NCBI RefSeq assembly: GCF_003857055.1
Contig: NZ_QGSZ01000190.1
Span: forward strand, 40,994-104,993
Length of the DNA: 64,000 bases
DNA from: Micromonospora inaquosa
GTDB taxonomy: Bacteria > Actinomycetota > Actinomycetes > Mycobacteriales > Micromonosporaceae
Direction: 5' to 3'
Under the pieces are notes generated by a model. The model did no database searches and was not told where the DNA came from. It worked only from the letters and a program-made list of their open reading frames with translations. This document shows, piece by piece, positions 1 through 10,662 of this stretch. The position numbers were made by a program, and so were the translations under genes. Positions within the stretch are counted from its first letter, which is position 1, and the number at the start of each line of letters is the position of its first letter.

Positions 1-2
1 AC

Positions 3-302
3 TCGGGCATCGTCACCAACCGCAACTCGGTCCCGCAGGACCCGAACGGCGCCTGGTACACGTCCGGCATCCGGATCGGCACCCCGGCGTTGACCACCCG
101 GGGTCTCGGCACCGCCGAGATGGACCAGACCGCCGAGCTGATCCACACCGTGCTGGCCCAGACCACCGCCGGCGCCAACGCCGACGGCACCCCGTCGAAG
201 GCGAAGTACACCCTGGACCCCGGCCTGGCCGACAAGGTCGCCCGCCAGGCGACCGACCTGCTGGCCACGCACCCCCTCTACCCCGCCATCGACCTGGGCT
301 GA
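3..302 (+). CDS. glyA: Serine hydroxymethyltransferase, C-terminal fragment (5' end outside window)
   Basis: This is the last 99 codons of a gene that begins before the window. The reading frame contains [17 protein letters not shown] and then [14 protein letters not shown], the conserved C-terminal region of PLP-dependent serine hydroxymethyltransferase, which interconverts serine and glycine while charging tetrahydrofolate with a one-carbon unit in the cytosol. The stop is TGA at 300-302. A long perfect hairpin follows at 350-397. Identity is fairly secure from this conserved tail; the catalytic lysine region is not in view. Confidence 0.88.
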   Translation, partial: SGIVTNRNSVPQDPNGAWYTSGIRIGTPALTTRGLGTAEMDQTAELIHTVLAQTTAGANADGTPSKAKYTLDPGLADKVARQATDLLATHPLYPAIDLG

Positions 303-349
303 GCGGCGGTGTCACCGACGGTGACGCCGTCGGTGACACTCGCCCGGAC

Positions 350-397
350 GAGCGATATACCGCTGGGTCATGGTTATGACCCAGCGGTATATCGCTC
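350..397. terminator. Perfect 22-bp inverted repeat between convergent genes
   Basis: Arms 350-371 and 376-397 are perfectly complementary around a 4-nt loop (GGTT). The stem ends read GAGCGATATAC and GTATATCGCTC. The element sits between glyA (rightward) and a small leftward gene, so it can act as a bidirectional terminator. There is no T-tract, as is common in actinomycetes. The stem ends closely resemble those of the hairpin at 41855-41902, which also lies between convergent genes. Confidence 0.75.
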
Positions 398-444
398 ACT
401 CAGGGACGTGCCACCGGCGGCGGGGCCGGCGCGGACGGCGGCTC

Positions 445-696
445 TCAGGCCATGGGGCGCTTCAGGTGGTAGCGGTGCACTTCGGTGCTGCCCTGGACGT
501 TGTTGACGTCCTCGGCGGCGGAGACGAGCTCCCACCCCTCCCGGCCGGCGCGATTGAGGTGCGCGATGGCCGTGTCGCCGTAGGCGGTGATGTCCTTGCG
601 TGACCCGTCCGGCGCGTACCAGACGAACGAGACGTGAAAATTGCGGCCCTGTCCTTGATAGCGACGGACGAGCAGGGCGTACTCCCAGGCAACCAT
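445..696 (-). CDS. Small DUF4177-like protein
   Basis: An 83-residue protein starting MVAWEYALLVRRYQGQG and containing GREGWELVSA. The pattern of an N-terminal WEY strand followed by a GWELV motif resembles the small DUF4177 family, whose function is unknown. The start at 696 was chosen because the homology-like part begins there; the longer frame upstream has biased, non-protein-like composition. No signal peptide or membrane segment is visible. It is transcribed toward glyA. The family call is from motif memory only. Confidence 0.6.
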   Translation of the reverse strand: MVAWEYALLVRRYQGQGRNFHVSFVWYAPDGSRKDITAYGDTAIAHLNRAGREGWELVSAAEDVNNVQGSTEVHRYHLKRPMA

Positions 697-827
697 GGGC
701 CCTATTATGTCTGTCCACCCAGGACGGCGGCACGCGGGCCGTCGCGCATTGCCATCCGATGAACGCGCTGCGTCAACCCGCCCGCGGCGATATCGGAACC
801 CCCGAGAACGCGCGACAGCGCGGACGG

Positions 828-1145
828 TCAGGCCAGGGCCGGCGTCTGGGCGTGGATGTGGAAGCGCAACGAACGGGCGTCGGTGAAGCACTCCCGCATC
901 GGGCGCACCAGTTCCCGGTGCTCCGGGCTGCGTTCCCAGTTCTCGAAGTCGGCCAGGCTCGCCCACTCACTGGTGATCAACCACTGCTCCGGGTCGGTCG
1001 ACGAACGGCACACCTGATCGACCAGGTGCCCCGGCACGCCCCCGGCGACCAGGTGCCGCACCTGTTCGTACGCGGCGAGGAACCGCTCGGTGCGCGGCAC
1101 CGGCACCCGTACCAGGAAGACCACCCGGGCCCGTTGCTCGCTCAT
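828..1145 (-). CDS. Antibiotic-biosynthesis monooxygenase (ABM) domain protein
   Basis: A 105-residue protein ([20 protein letters not shown]...) with the dimeric ferredoxin-like ABM pattern, including EQWLITSEWASLADFENWERS. Such proteins include cofactor-independent quinone-forming oxygenases of aromatic polyketide pathways (TcmH and ActVA-Orf6 types). Its ATG overlaps the stop of the chain-length-factor gene by 4 nt (1142-1145), so it is the last gene of the polyketide operon and probably translationally coupled. A role in oxidising the cyclised polyketide is inferred from family and context; substrate is unknown. Confidence 0.78.
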   Translation of the reverse strand: MSEQRARVVFLVRVPVPRTERFLAAYEQVRHLVAGGVPGHLVDQVCRSSTDPEQWLITSEWASLADFENWERSPEHRELVRPMRECFTDARSLRFHIHAQTPALA

Positions 1146-2416
1146 GACGCCTCTCCCCTCATCGGCGCGGCCCCACGTAGGACCAGCGCGCTGTTGAACC
1201 CGTCGAAGCCGCGCGCGCACACCAGCGCGAGCCGGCTGCGCGGCCGGCGGTGCTCCCGCAGGAAGTCCAGCTCACAGCCCTCGGCCACCTCGTCCGGCCC
1301 CGCCGACGCGGGCAGCGTGTCATGGGCGAAGGCGAGTAACGCGGTGGCCACGTCCAACGCCGAGCCGCCCTGGTACGCCCGACCGGTCAGCGGTTTCTGG
1401 GTCGTCACCGGAGGCGGCCGGTCGGCGAACACGGCCCGCAGGGCCTCCGCCTCGCTGCGGTCGTAGCGGGGCACACCGAGCGCGTCGGGCAGCACCACGT
1501 CGATTCCGGCCGGGTCGACGCCCGCCCGGTCCAGGGCCAGGCGCATCGCCCGCGCGTACTGGGCCGGGTCACCGACACTGTCCGCGGTGGTGTGCGCGGC
1601 ATCGTGGGTGGCGCCCCACCCGCTCACCTCGCCGTAGACCCGGGCACCCCGGGCCAGGGCGTGCCCCAACTCCTCCACCACGAACACCGCTCCCCCCTCG
1701 GCCGGCAGGTAACCGCTGGCCGTGGCGTCGAACGGACGGTACGCCCGCTCCGGGTCGGCGACGTCGCTGAGCAGCCCCGAGCGCAGCTGGCAGGCCAACG
1801 CGTACGGGCTCAACGGGCACTCGGTGGCCCCGGCGATCACCACCGGAGTGCCTCGGCGCACCGCACGGGCGGCGTGCGCCAGGCTGTCCAACCCGCCGGC
1901 CGACTCCGCGACCAGCACCCCACTCGGGCCCTTGAACTGGTGGTGGATGGAGAGCTGACCGACGCTGGCCGCGTAGAACCAGGCGATCGACTGGTACGCC
2001 CCGACCGTGCGCGACGAGCCGCCCCACAGTCGTTGCAACTCCCGCTGACCGAACAGGTTGCCCCCGGACGAACTGGCCAGGGTCACCGCGTAGCCGTACG
2101 GGTCAGGTGCCCGGTCGGGCAACCCGGCGTCGGCCAACGCCAGCCGGGTGGCGGCGAAGCCGAGGTGCGTCCACCGGTCGGTCTGCACCAGTTGCCGACT
2201 GTCGGCGTAGGAGTCGGCGGTGAAGCCGGGCACCTCCCCGCCGAAGCGGGTCGGATAGCCGGACGGGTCGAACAACGTGATCGGTCCGGTCCTGCGGGTG
2301 CCGGCGAGCACCGTACGCCAGTGCGCGTCCGCGCCGATGCCGCTCGGCGCGACCACCCCGATGCCGGTCACCACCGCCCGGGCCGTCACCCCGCCCCGCT
2401 GCTGAGGGGCGCTCAC
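1142..2416 (-). CDS. Type II PKS chain-length factor (KS-beta)
   Basis: A 424-residue ketosynthase-fold protein beginning with [14 protein letters not shown]. It pairs with the KS-alpha encoded just upstream and sets polyketide chain length. The KS active-site cysteine is absent: the aligned stretch reads [11 protein letters not shown], with Ser172 where KS-alpha has Cys170 and where most chain-length factors carry Gln (AEQAGG). The HGSGT and GHS histidine motifs of KS-alpha are also not conserved. It starts with GTG at 2416, overlapping the KS-alpha stop by 4 nt. The Ser at the usual Gln position is unusual; assignment as KS-beta is secure. Confidence 0.93.
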   Translation of the reverse strand: MSAPQQRGGVTARAVVTGIGVVAPSGIGADAHWRTVLAGTRRTGPITLFDPSGYPTRFGGEVPGFTADSYADSRQLVQTDRWTHLGFAATRLALADAGLPDRAPDPYGYAVTLASSSGGNLFGQRELQRLWGGSSRTVGAYQSIAWFYAASVGQLSIHHQFKGPSGVLVAESAGGLDSLAHAARAVRRGTPVVIAGATECPLSPYALACQLRSGLLSDVADPERAYRPFDATASGYLPAEGGAVFVVEELGHALARGARVYGEVSGWGATHDAAHTTADSVGDPAQYARAMRLALDRAGVDPAGIDVVLPDALGVPRYDRSEAEALRAVFADRPPPVTTQKPLTGRAYQGGSALDVATALLAFAHDTLPASAGPDEVAEGCELDFLREHRRPRSRLALVCARGFDGFNSALVLRGAAPMRGEAS

Positions 2417-3683
2417 GCCGCCACCGCGCCGAGCATCCGACGGAACACCATCGCCGACTGGAAACCGCCGAACCCGCTGCCCACCGAGAGCGCCACGTCC
2501 ACCGGGACCTCCCGCGCCTCATTGGGTACGTAGTCCAGGTCGCACTCCGGATCCCGGGTGCTCCAGTTCGCCGTCGGCGGCACCACGCCGAACTCGATGG
2601 CGAGGGCGCACGCGGCCATCTCGATCGACCCGATCGCGCCGAGCGAGTGCCCGACCATCGACTTGATCGAGCTGATCGGCACCCGGTACGCGGCCTGACC
2701 CAGCGCCCGCTTGAACGCGGCCGTCTCGTGCCGGTCGTTCTGCCGGGTGCCCGAGCCGTGCGCGCTGATGTAGGAAACCTGCTCGGGAAGGATCCGGCCC
2801 TGCCGGAGCGCGTCGGTGACGGCGAGGCTCATCTCCAACCCGTCCGGGCGCAGCCCGGTCATGTGGTAGCCGTTGCTGCGGCTGGCATAGCCGGCCACCT
2901 CGCAGTAGATGTGCGCCCCGCGCCGCCGGGCGTGCTCGGCCTCCTCCAGCACCAGCACCGCCCCGCCCTCGGCCAGCACGAACCCGTGCCGGTCGGCGTC
3001 GAACGGGCGGGAGGCGTGGGCCGGGTCGTCGTTGTCCGGGCTGGTCGCCTTGATCGCGTCGAACGAGGCGACAGTGACCGGTGAGATCGGCGAGTCGGAC
3101 GCGCCGGCCAGCATCACGTCCGCCTCACCGTCCACGATCATCTGGTGGGCGTACCCGATGGCGTCGATGCCGGAGGTGCAACCGGTGGACACCACCTGCG
3201 CCGGGCCGTGCCACCCGTGCCGGCAGGCGACGTCCGCGGCGAGGCTGCTGGGCACCAACGCCTGATAGAGGTACGGGCCACCGCGCGCCCCGTCCACCAG
3301 CCAACGCCGGCCGTGCTCGCTCACTGTGACGTACTCCTGCTCCAGTGCCATCGTGCCGCCGACCGCGGTGCCCAGCACCACCCCGGCCCGGTCCCGTTCC
3401 GCGTCGGTGAGCACCAGTTGGGCGTCGGCCACCGCCTCGACCGAGCAGGCCAGCGCGAACTGCACGTACCGGTCGGCCCGGCGCCGCTCGGCCTCGCTGA
3501 GCCCCGCCGCGACCGGGTCGAAGTCGCACTCCGCCGCAATCTGCGACCGGAAGGCCGACGGGTCGAAGAAACTGATCCGCCGGGTGGCGGTCCGCCCCTC
3601 GGTGATGGTCTTCCAGAAGCGGTCCCGGCTGGCGCCGCCCGGGGCGACCACCCCAATGCCGGTCACCACCGTGCGGCGCCCGG

Positions 3684-3687
<4 letters not shown>
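2413..3687 (-). CDS. Type II PKS ketosynthase alpha
   Basis: A 424-residue beta-ketoacyl synthase with the complete catalytic set: Cys170 in [15 protein letters not shown], His310 in [18 protein letters not shown], Lys342 and His347 in [16 protein letters not shown]. It catalyses decarboxylative condensation of malonyl-ACP as a heterodimer with the chain-length factor. It overlaps the cupin gene upstream (ATGA at 3684-3687) and the chain-length factor downstream (GTGA at 2413-2416). Order cupin, KS-alpha, KS-beta matches whiE-type spore-pigment clusters, so a pigment-like product is a reasonable inference. Confidence 0.96.
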
Positions 3688-6261
<2,574 letters not shown>

Positions 6262-6278
6262 TCAACCACCCCGCGCCG

Positions 6279-6809
6279 TCATGCCGGGTCCAGTTCGACG
6301 AGCGGCTGGTCGTACTCGACCGGCTGGCCGTCCTCGACGAGGATCGCGGCCACCCTGCCGGCACGGTCCGCGGTCACCTCGTTCATCAGCTTCATCGCCT
6401 CGACGATGGCGACCGGCTGGCCCGGGCGGACCAGGTCGCCGACCGCCACGAACGGCCGCGCGCCGGGCTCCGACGCCCGGTAGAAGGTGCCGACGATCGG
6501 GGCGCGCACCGCGGCCCGCCCGGGCACCGGTGGCCGGATCACCGCAGGTGGGGCACTGGTCGCCGACACGACCGCCGGCGCCGCCTGGGCCGGTACCGCG
6601 GGTATCTCCGGACGGGCCACGTCGTCGGGGTGCCACTCGACCTCCAGCACCGCCGGCCCGCTGCGCAGCCGGATCCGGCGCACCGGCCCGGCCAGCTCGG
6701 CGATCAGGTGCTGCGCCTGCCGGCGCAGCCCGGCCAGCGCCTCCTCGCCGTCCACCCCGACGTCGTCGGACGCCTCGACGGTCGACACCGCCGGGTCCCC
6801 GGCGGTCAT
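6279..6809 (-). CDS. accB: Biotin carboxyl carrier protein of acetyl-CoA carboxylase
   Basis: A 176-residue carrier with an N-terminal region, a Pro/Ala-rich hinge (about 66-98), and a C-terminal biotinyl domain starting [20 protein letters not shown]. The biotin-accepting lysine is Lys140 in [10 protein letters not shown]; the canonical EAMKM is EAMKL here. It shuttles carboxybiotin between AccC and the AccDA carboxyltransferase. The start overlaps the accDA stop by 4 nt (6806-6809). Confidence 0.93.
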   Translation of the reverse strand: MTAGDPAVSTVEASDDVGVDGEEALAGLRRQAQHLIAELAGPVRRIRLRSGPAVLEVEWHPDDVARPEIPAVPAQAAPAVVSATSAPPAVIRPPVPGRAAVRAPIVGTFYRASEPGARPFVAVGDLVRPGQPVAIVEAMKLMNEVTADRAGRVAAILVEDGQPVEYDQPLVELDPA

Positions 6810-8572
6810 CGCGGGCCCACCCGGGCGGCGGCGCGGTTCGCGCCGAACCGACGGAAGCGTTGCCGGCGCAGGCGGACCAGCATGGCGGGCGGCACGTCCA
6901 GCAGCGGCAGGAGGTTGGCCAGCAGGGCGGCGCGCAACCGGTGGGCGGTCTCCGCCGGGTCGTCGTGCGCTGCGGACGACGGCTCCGCCACGACCTCGTC
7001 GACCACCCCGAGCCGACACAGGTCGGGCGCGGTCAGTCGCAACGCGCGGGCGGCCTGCGGCGCCGCGGACCGGTCCGGCCAGAGGATCGCCGCACACCCC
7101 TCGGGGCTGATCACCGAGTAGACGGCGTTCTCCAGCATCAGCACCCGGTCGGCCACCGCCAGGGCCAGCGCGCCGCCGCTGCCGCCCTCCCCGGTGATCA
7201 CCGCGAGCACGGGGGTGGGCAGCACGGTGAGGGTGAGAATGTTCTCGGCGATGGCGGCGGCCTGGCCCTGCTCCTCGGCTCTCACCCCGGGGTCGGCGCC
7301 GGGGGTGTCCACGAGGGTGACCACTGGCAGACCGAGCCGGGCCGCGAGGCGCATCAACCGCAGCGCCTTGCGGTGCCCGGCCGGGCTGGCCATGCCGAAG
7401 TTGCGGGCGACCAACTCGGCGGTGGTGTGCCCCTTCTGGTGGCCGATGACCATCACGTGCCGGCCGCCCAGCCGCGCCACCCCACCCACGATGGCCGGGC
7501 AGTCCGCGCCGAGCCGATCGCCGTGCAGCTCCACGAACCCGTCGAAGACGGAGTCCAGGTAATCCAGTGTGGTGGGTCGTCCGGGATGTCGCGCCATCCG
7601 GACGGTGTCCCACGCGTCGCGTACCGCCGGGGTGTCACCGGCGACCGGGGTGACCGCGTCTTCATGGGCAGCCGGACCCGCCGACGGCGGCAGAGCCGGG
7701 CCGTCGGCGGCGAGGCGCTCGCGGCGCGATGCCGGCTCCTGCCGGGGTACGGGCGCACGCGCCGGGCGGCCGACCCGGGTCGCGGCGAGTAGCGCCATCA
7801 GTCTCCCGCGCAGCGATCGGCGCTGCACCACCATGTCGACCTGCCCGTGTCGGAGCAGGAAATCGGCGGTCTGAAAGCCCTCCGGCAGTGCCCGCCCGGT
7901 GATCTGGCGGATCACCCGGGGGCCGGCGAAGCCCATCCGCGCGCCACTCTCGGCGAGCACCAGATCGGTGTTGGTGGCGAACGAGGCGGCCACCCCGCCG
8001 TAGGTCGGGTCGGTGAGCACGCTCACGGTGAGCAGCCCCGCCTCGCGCAGCGCGGCGATGGCCTGGCTGACGGACGCCATCTGCATCAACGACAGCGCGC
8101 CCTCCTGCATCCGCGCCCCGCCGGACGCGGTGACCAGGACGAGTGGGGTGCGGTCGTCCAGTGCCCGTTCGGCCGCCCGGGTGATCAGCTCGCCCACCGC
8201 GCAACCCAGGCTGCCGCCGAGGAAGCGGAAATCCATCACCGCCAGGACCACCGGGTGCCCGCCGATGGTGGCCGTGGCACAGACGACCCCCTCGGCCAGG
8301 CCGGTGCTGGCCCGTGCGCCGGTGAGCCGGTGCGGGTACGGCAGCACGTCGACGAAGTCGATGGGGTCCGCCTCCGGCAGATGGTCGGGAAGCGGGCGCA
8401 GCGAACCCGGGTCGACCAGTTGGCGCAGGCGTTCCGGCGCGCCGAGTCGGGCGTGCTCCCCACACTCGGGGCAGACGTCGAGGTTGCGGCGCAGCCGTTT
8501 GCGGTACAGCAGGCTGGCGCAGCCGGCGCAACGGGACCAGAGCTGCTCTTCGCGCGGCGCGGTGGCCGTCAC
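6806..8572 (-). CDS. Acetyl-CoA carboxylase carboxyltransferase, beta-alpha fusion (AccD-AccA)
   Basis: A 588-residue fusion. The N-terminal half is AccD-like with a zinc finger (Cys15, Cys18, Cys34, Cys37) and [16 protein letters not shown] and [12 protein letters not shown] disordered linker lies around residues 270-312. The C-terminal half is AccA-like: [69 protein letters not shown]. It transfers CO2 from biotin to acetyl-CoA. Actinobacteria usually use PccB-type carboxyltransferases, so an E. coli-like fused enzyme in a PKS cluster is notable. The start is GTG at 8572, overlapping the cyclase stop by 4 nt; an upstream ATG at 8614 would overlap more. Confidence 0.92.
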   Translation of the reverse strand: MTATAPREEQLWSRCAGCASLLYRKRLRRNLDVCPECGEHARLGAPERLRQLVDPGSLRPLPDHLPEADPIDFVDVLPYPHRLTGARASTGLAEGVVCATATIGGHPVVLAVMDFRFLGGSLGCAVGELITRAAERALDDRTPLVLVTASGGARMQEGALSLMQMASVSQAIAALREAGLLTVSVLTDPTYGGVAASFATNTDLVLAESGARMGFAGPRVIRQITGRALPEGFQTADFLLRHGQVDMVVQRRSLRGRLMALLAATRVGRPARAPVPRQEPASRRERLAADGPALPPSAGPAAHEDAVTPVAGDTPAVRDAWDTVRMARHPGRPTTLDYLDSVFDGFVELHGDRLGADCPAIVGGVARLGGRHVMVIGHQKGHTTAELVARNFGMASPAGHRKALRLMRLAARLGLPVVTLVDTPGADPGVRAEEQGQAAAIAENILTLTVLPTPVLAVITGEGGSGGALALAVADRVLMLENAVYSVISPEGCAAILWPDRSAAPQAARALRLTAPDLCRLGVVDEVVAEPSSAAHDDPAETAHRLRAALLANLLPLLDVPPAMLVRLRRQRFRRFGANRAAARVGPR

Positions 8573-8907
8573 GACCGCCGCCCGGTGCCCGGGGCGTCGA
8601 ACCGGTAGAAGCACCGCGCCATGGCGTCGCGTGGCGAGCGCCAGGTCGACAGGTACGGCGACACGTACGGACGCAGTCGGTCACTGACCCGGATGAACTC
8701 GGGGTGGCCGCGCGCGGCCTCCACCGCGCCCTCCGTCGGCTGGGCGGTCTCGAGCAGGTGCACATAGAGGTCGTGCAGGCGGTACAGCGAGCGGTGCCGG
8801 ACGCCGACCAGGCGCGGCAGCTCCGTCGCGTCCGACTCGGCGAAGATCTCGGCGACCCGCTCCTCGGCGGTCGGATCCACCTTCGCGATGATCAGCGATC
8901 GGTCCAT
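8569..8907 (-). CDS. TcmI-family polyketide cyclase (operon-leading copy)
   Basis: A 112-residue protein ([20 protein letters not shown]...) with the TcmI/WhiE-ORFVII pattern [19 protein letters not shown] and a C-terminal [15 protein letters not shown]. These small ferredoxin-like cyclases close later rings of aromatic polyketides. The start at 8907 has GGAGG about 8 nt upstream. It is the first gene of the leftward operon. A close paralog lies on the other strand at 10221-10661, sharing the [10 protein letters not shown] and HRSLY stretches. Confidence 0.9.
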   Translation of the reverse strand: MDRSLIIAKVDPTAEERVAEIFAESDATELPRLVGVRHRSLYRLHDLYVHLLETAQPTEGAVEAARGHPEFIRVSDRLRPYVSPYLSTWRSPRDAMARCFYRFDAPGTGRRS

Positions 8908-9044
8908 ACTGGGCCTCCCCCCACAGCGTCCGGCGGGCGACGGGTGGCCCCCGGACGCGCTGGACGACTCCCGACACGATGCGCCGATCCTCGTCACGGC
9001 GGCGTCACCGCGCCAGGCCGGTCAGCGACGCATGGTGGTGACGC

Positions 9045-9056
9045 TGCGTTGACGCA
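9045..9056. promoter_or_regulatory. Palindrome TGCGTTGACGCA in the SARP/operon divergon
   Basis: TGCGT and ACGCA flank a TG centre. It lies in the 272-bp divergent region between the leftward polyketide operon and the SARP gene. Its GTTGAC core recurs in the palindrome at 9157-9171. A shared regulator site is possible; this is inference from sequence symmetry. Confidence 0.4.
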
Positions 9057-9156
9057 ACCTGTGTATCAGCTATGCGGCCAGCAAGCCGTGCCCGCTAATG
9101 TTTGTGCAGTTCAGAACCGATCTCGGGTTGACTGTCGCAAATAGAAGGTTCGCGCT

Positions 9157-9187
9157 ACGTTGACTCAACGTGACCATCATTGATAAT
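9157..9187 (+). promoter_or_regulatory. SARP promoter with overlapping palindromic operator
   Basis: ACGTTGACTCAACGT (9157-9171) is a palindrome with 7-bp arms. It contains a -35 box TTGACT (9160-9165), followed after 16 nt by a -10 box GATAAT (9182-9187). The SARP ATG at 9195 lies about 7 nt beyond the -10 box, which would give a leaderless mRNA. A second TTGACT sits at 9128-9133. A repressor or autoregulator bound at the palindrome would block the -35 box. Confidence 0.6.
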
Positions 9188-9194
9188 CTTCAGC

Positions 9195-10127
9195 ATGGTC
9201 AGCTCGGCGGCCTCGGTGGGCGGGGCCGCGCCCGACCACGCCGCGATCGGCGGGGTCGACAGTGGCGTCGCGGGCAACCGATCCGGGACAGCAGACAGTC
9301 GGGACGAGCGTTCCGCAGGGGGTGCCGCCGTGGCCGCTGATCCGTCCGTGCCGACCGCCGGAGACCCGCCCGAGGAGGGCGTCTCACTCCACCTGCTCGG
9401 AGGCTTCCGACTCCTCCGCGAGGCGGTGCCGGTCGTGGTGCCGCGCGGGCTGCAACGGGTGATCGCGCTGATCGGGCTCCGTCCCGGCGCCACCCGCAGC
9501 CAGCTCGCCGGGCTGCTCTGGCCCGACGCGTCGGAGGAGCGTGCGCTGTCCTCGCTACGCACCGCCCTGTGGCGGCTTCGACAGGACCCGTGCTGCCCGA
9601 TGACAGTGGCCAGCGACACCGTACGCCTCGGCCCGGCGGTCCGACTCGACGTGGACGACCTGGTCGGCACCGCTGCGCGGGTCCGGGACGGCGACGACCC
9701 CCGCACCGCGGCCGGGGCGCTCGCCGCCGGGCGGCACGACCTCCTTCCCGGCTGGTACGACGACTGGGTGCTGCTGGACCGGGAGCGCCTGCGCCAACTC
9801 CGCCTGCACATGCTGGAACAGGTGGCCGGGCACCACCTGGCCGCGGGGCGGCATGGTGAGGCCCTCGAAGCCGCGCTGGAGGCGATGGCCGCCGAGCCGT
9901 TACGGGAGACACCGCACCGGCTGGTGGTCCGCATCCACCTGGCCGAGGGCAACGCCTTCGAGGCCGTGCACGCCTTCTACGTCTACCGGGACCTGCTGCG
10001 CCGGGAGTTGCGACTGGAACCGAGCCCGGCCATGAGCGCCCTGCTCGACGACACGCTCGCCCCGATCCGCCAGGCCAGCCGCGACGCCCTCACCGACCGC
10101 CCGTCAACAGCCGGTCGGCGTACGTGA
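9195..10127 (+). CDS. SARP-family pathway activator
   Basis: A protein of about 310 residues. After a low-complexity N-terminus of about 60 residues comes an OmpR-like winged-helix DNA-binding domain (SLHLLGGFRLLREAVPVVVP through SSLRTALWRLRQD) and then a bacterial transcriptional activation domain (LLPGWYDDWVLLDRERLRQL, HAFYVYRDLLRRELRLEPSP). SARPs activate antibiotic and pigment clusters at promoters with heptad repeats. The ATG at 9195 fits a leaderless promoter; GTG at 9330 with GGGGGTG upstream would give a SARP of usual length and is a real alternative. It most likely controls the adjacent polyketide genes. Confidence 0.9.
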   Translation: MVSSAASVGGAAPDHAAIGGVDSGVAGNRSGTADSRDERSAGGAAVAADPSVPTAGDPPEEGVSLHLLGGFRLLREAVPVVVPRGLQRVIALIGLRPGATRSQLAGLLWPDASEERALSSLRTALWRLRQDPCCPMTVASDTVRLGPAVRLDVDDLVGTAARVRDGDDPRTAAGALAAGRHDLLPGWYDDWVLLDRERLRQLRLHMLEQVAGHHLAAGRHGEALEAALEAMAAEPLRETPHRLVVRIHLAEGNAFEAVHAFYVYRDLLRRELRLEPSPAMSALLDDTLAPIRQASRDALTDRPSTAGRRT

Positions 10128-10220
10128 CGGTGACGTGACAGCCGCTGCGGCACGGTGGGCGCACAGAGCACGTGGCACCGATCCCCGAGGGTCGGGCAGG
10201 CCACCGGCGGAAGGGGTCCC

Positions 10221-10661
10221 ATGAGTCGTCTACTGATCGTCAGCCGGATCATCCCGGGAGCGGAGGGGCGGGTCGCGCAGATCTTCGCCGAGTCCGACGC
10301 CACCGAACTCCCCGGCCTGACCGGCGTCACGCACCGATCTCTGTACTGCCTGCACGACCTGTGCGTACACCTGCTGGAGACCTCGGACGACGTCGACCCG
10401 GACGCGCTGGCGGCGGCCCGCAACCACCCGCTCTTCCAACAGGTCAACGAGCGGCTCTCCGCGCACACGTCGCCGTACCTGCCGACCTGGCGCTCCCCCC
10501 GGGACGCGATCGCCGGCTGCTTCTACCGCTGGGACGCCACCCACGCGCCCACCGCGCCCCCAGCCGGCACTACCGCGCCCACCGCGCGCCCGGCCAGTAT
10601 TACCACGCCCACCGCGCGCCCGGCCGGCACCGAGGCACCCGCCGCGCACCCGGCCGGCTGA
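10221..10661 (+). CDS. TcmI-family polyketide cyclase with repetitive Pro/Thr tail
   Basis: A 146-residue protein. Residues 1-108 are a TcmI-type cyclase very like the one at 8569-8907 ([46 protein letters not shown]). Residues 109-146 are four tandem 10-residue repeats such as APTARPAGTE, absent from the paralog. It follows the SARP gene by 93 nt and its stop lies 1 nt before the FAD monooxygenase start, so the two are co-transcribed. A second cyclase of this kind suggests an extra ring closure; the tail's role is unknown. Confidence 0.88.
   Translation: MSRLLIVSRIIPGAEGRVAQIFAESDATELPGLTGVTHRSLYCLHDLCVHLLETSDDVDPDALAAARNHPLFQQVNERLSAHTSPYLPTWRSPRDAIAGCFYRWDATHAPTAPPAGTTAPTARPASITTPTARPAGTEAPAAHPAG
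10545..10661 (+). repeat. Four 30-nt tandem repeats encoding a 10-residue Pro/Thr/Ala repeat
   Basis: Units begin at 10545, 10575, 10605 and 10635, each starting (G/A)CGCCCACCGCG or close to it; the last is cut by the stop codon. The period is a multiple of three, so frame is kept. This is an in-gene minisatellite that can expand or contract without breaking the cyclase. Confidence 0.9.
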
Positions 10662-10662
10662 C

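Noticed and set aside
6809..7613. N-terminal extension of the biotin carrier frame
   Set aside because: Composition is Arg/Gly/Pro-biased antisense-type sequence across accDA, and the ATG at 6809 has the usual 4-nt stop overlap.
10545..10661. Possible CRISPR-like or non-coding repeat
   Set aside because: Units are 30 nt with no spacers and continue the cyclase frame to its stop, so they are coding tandem repeats.
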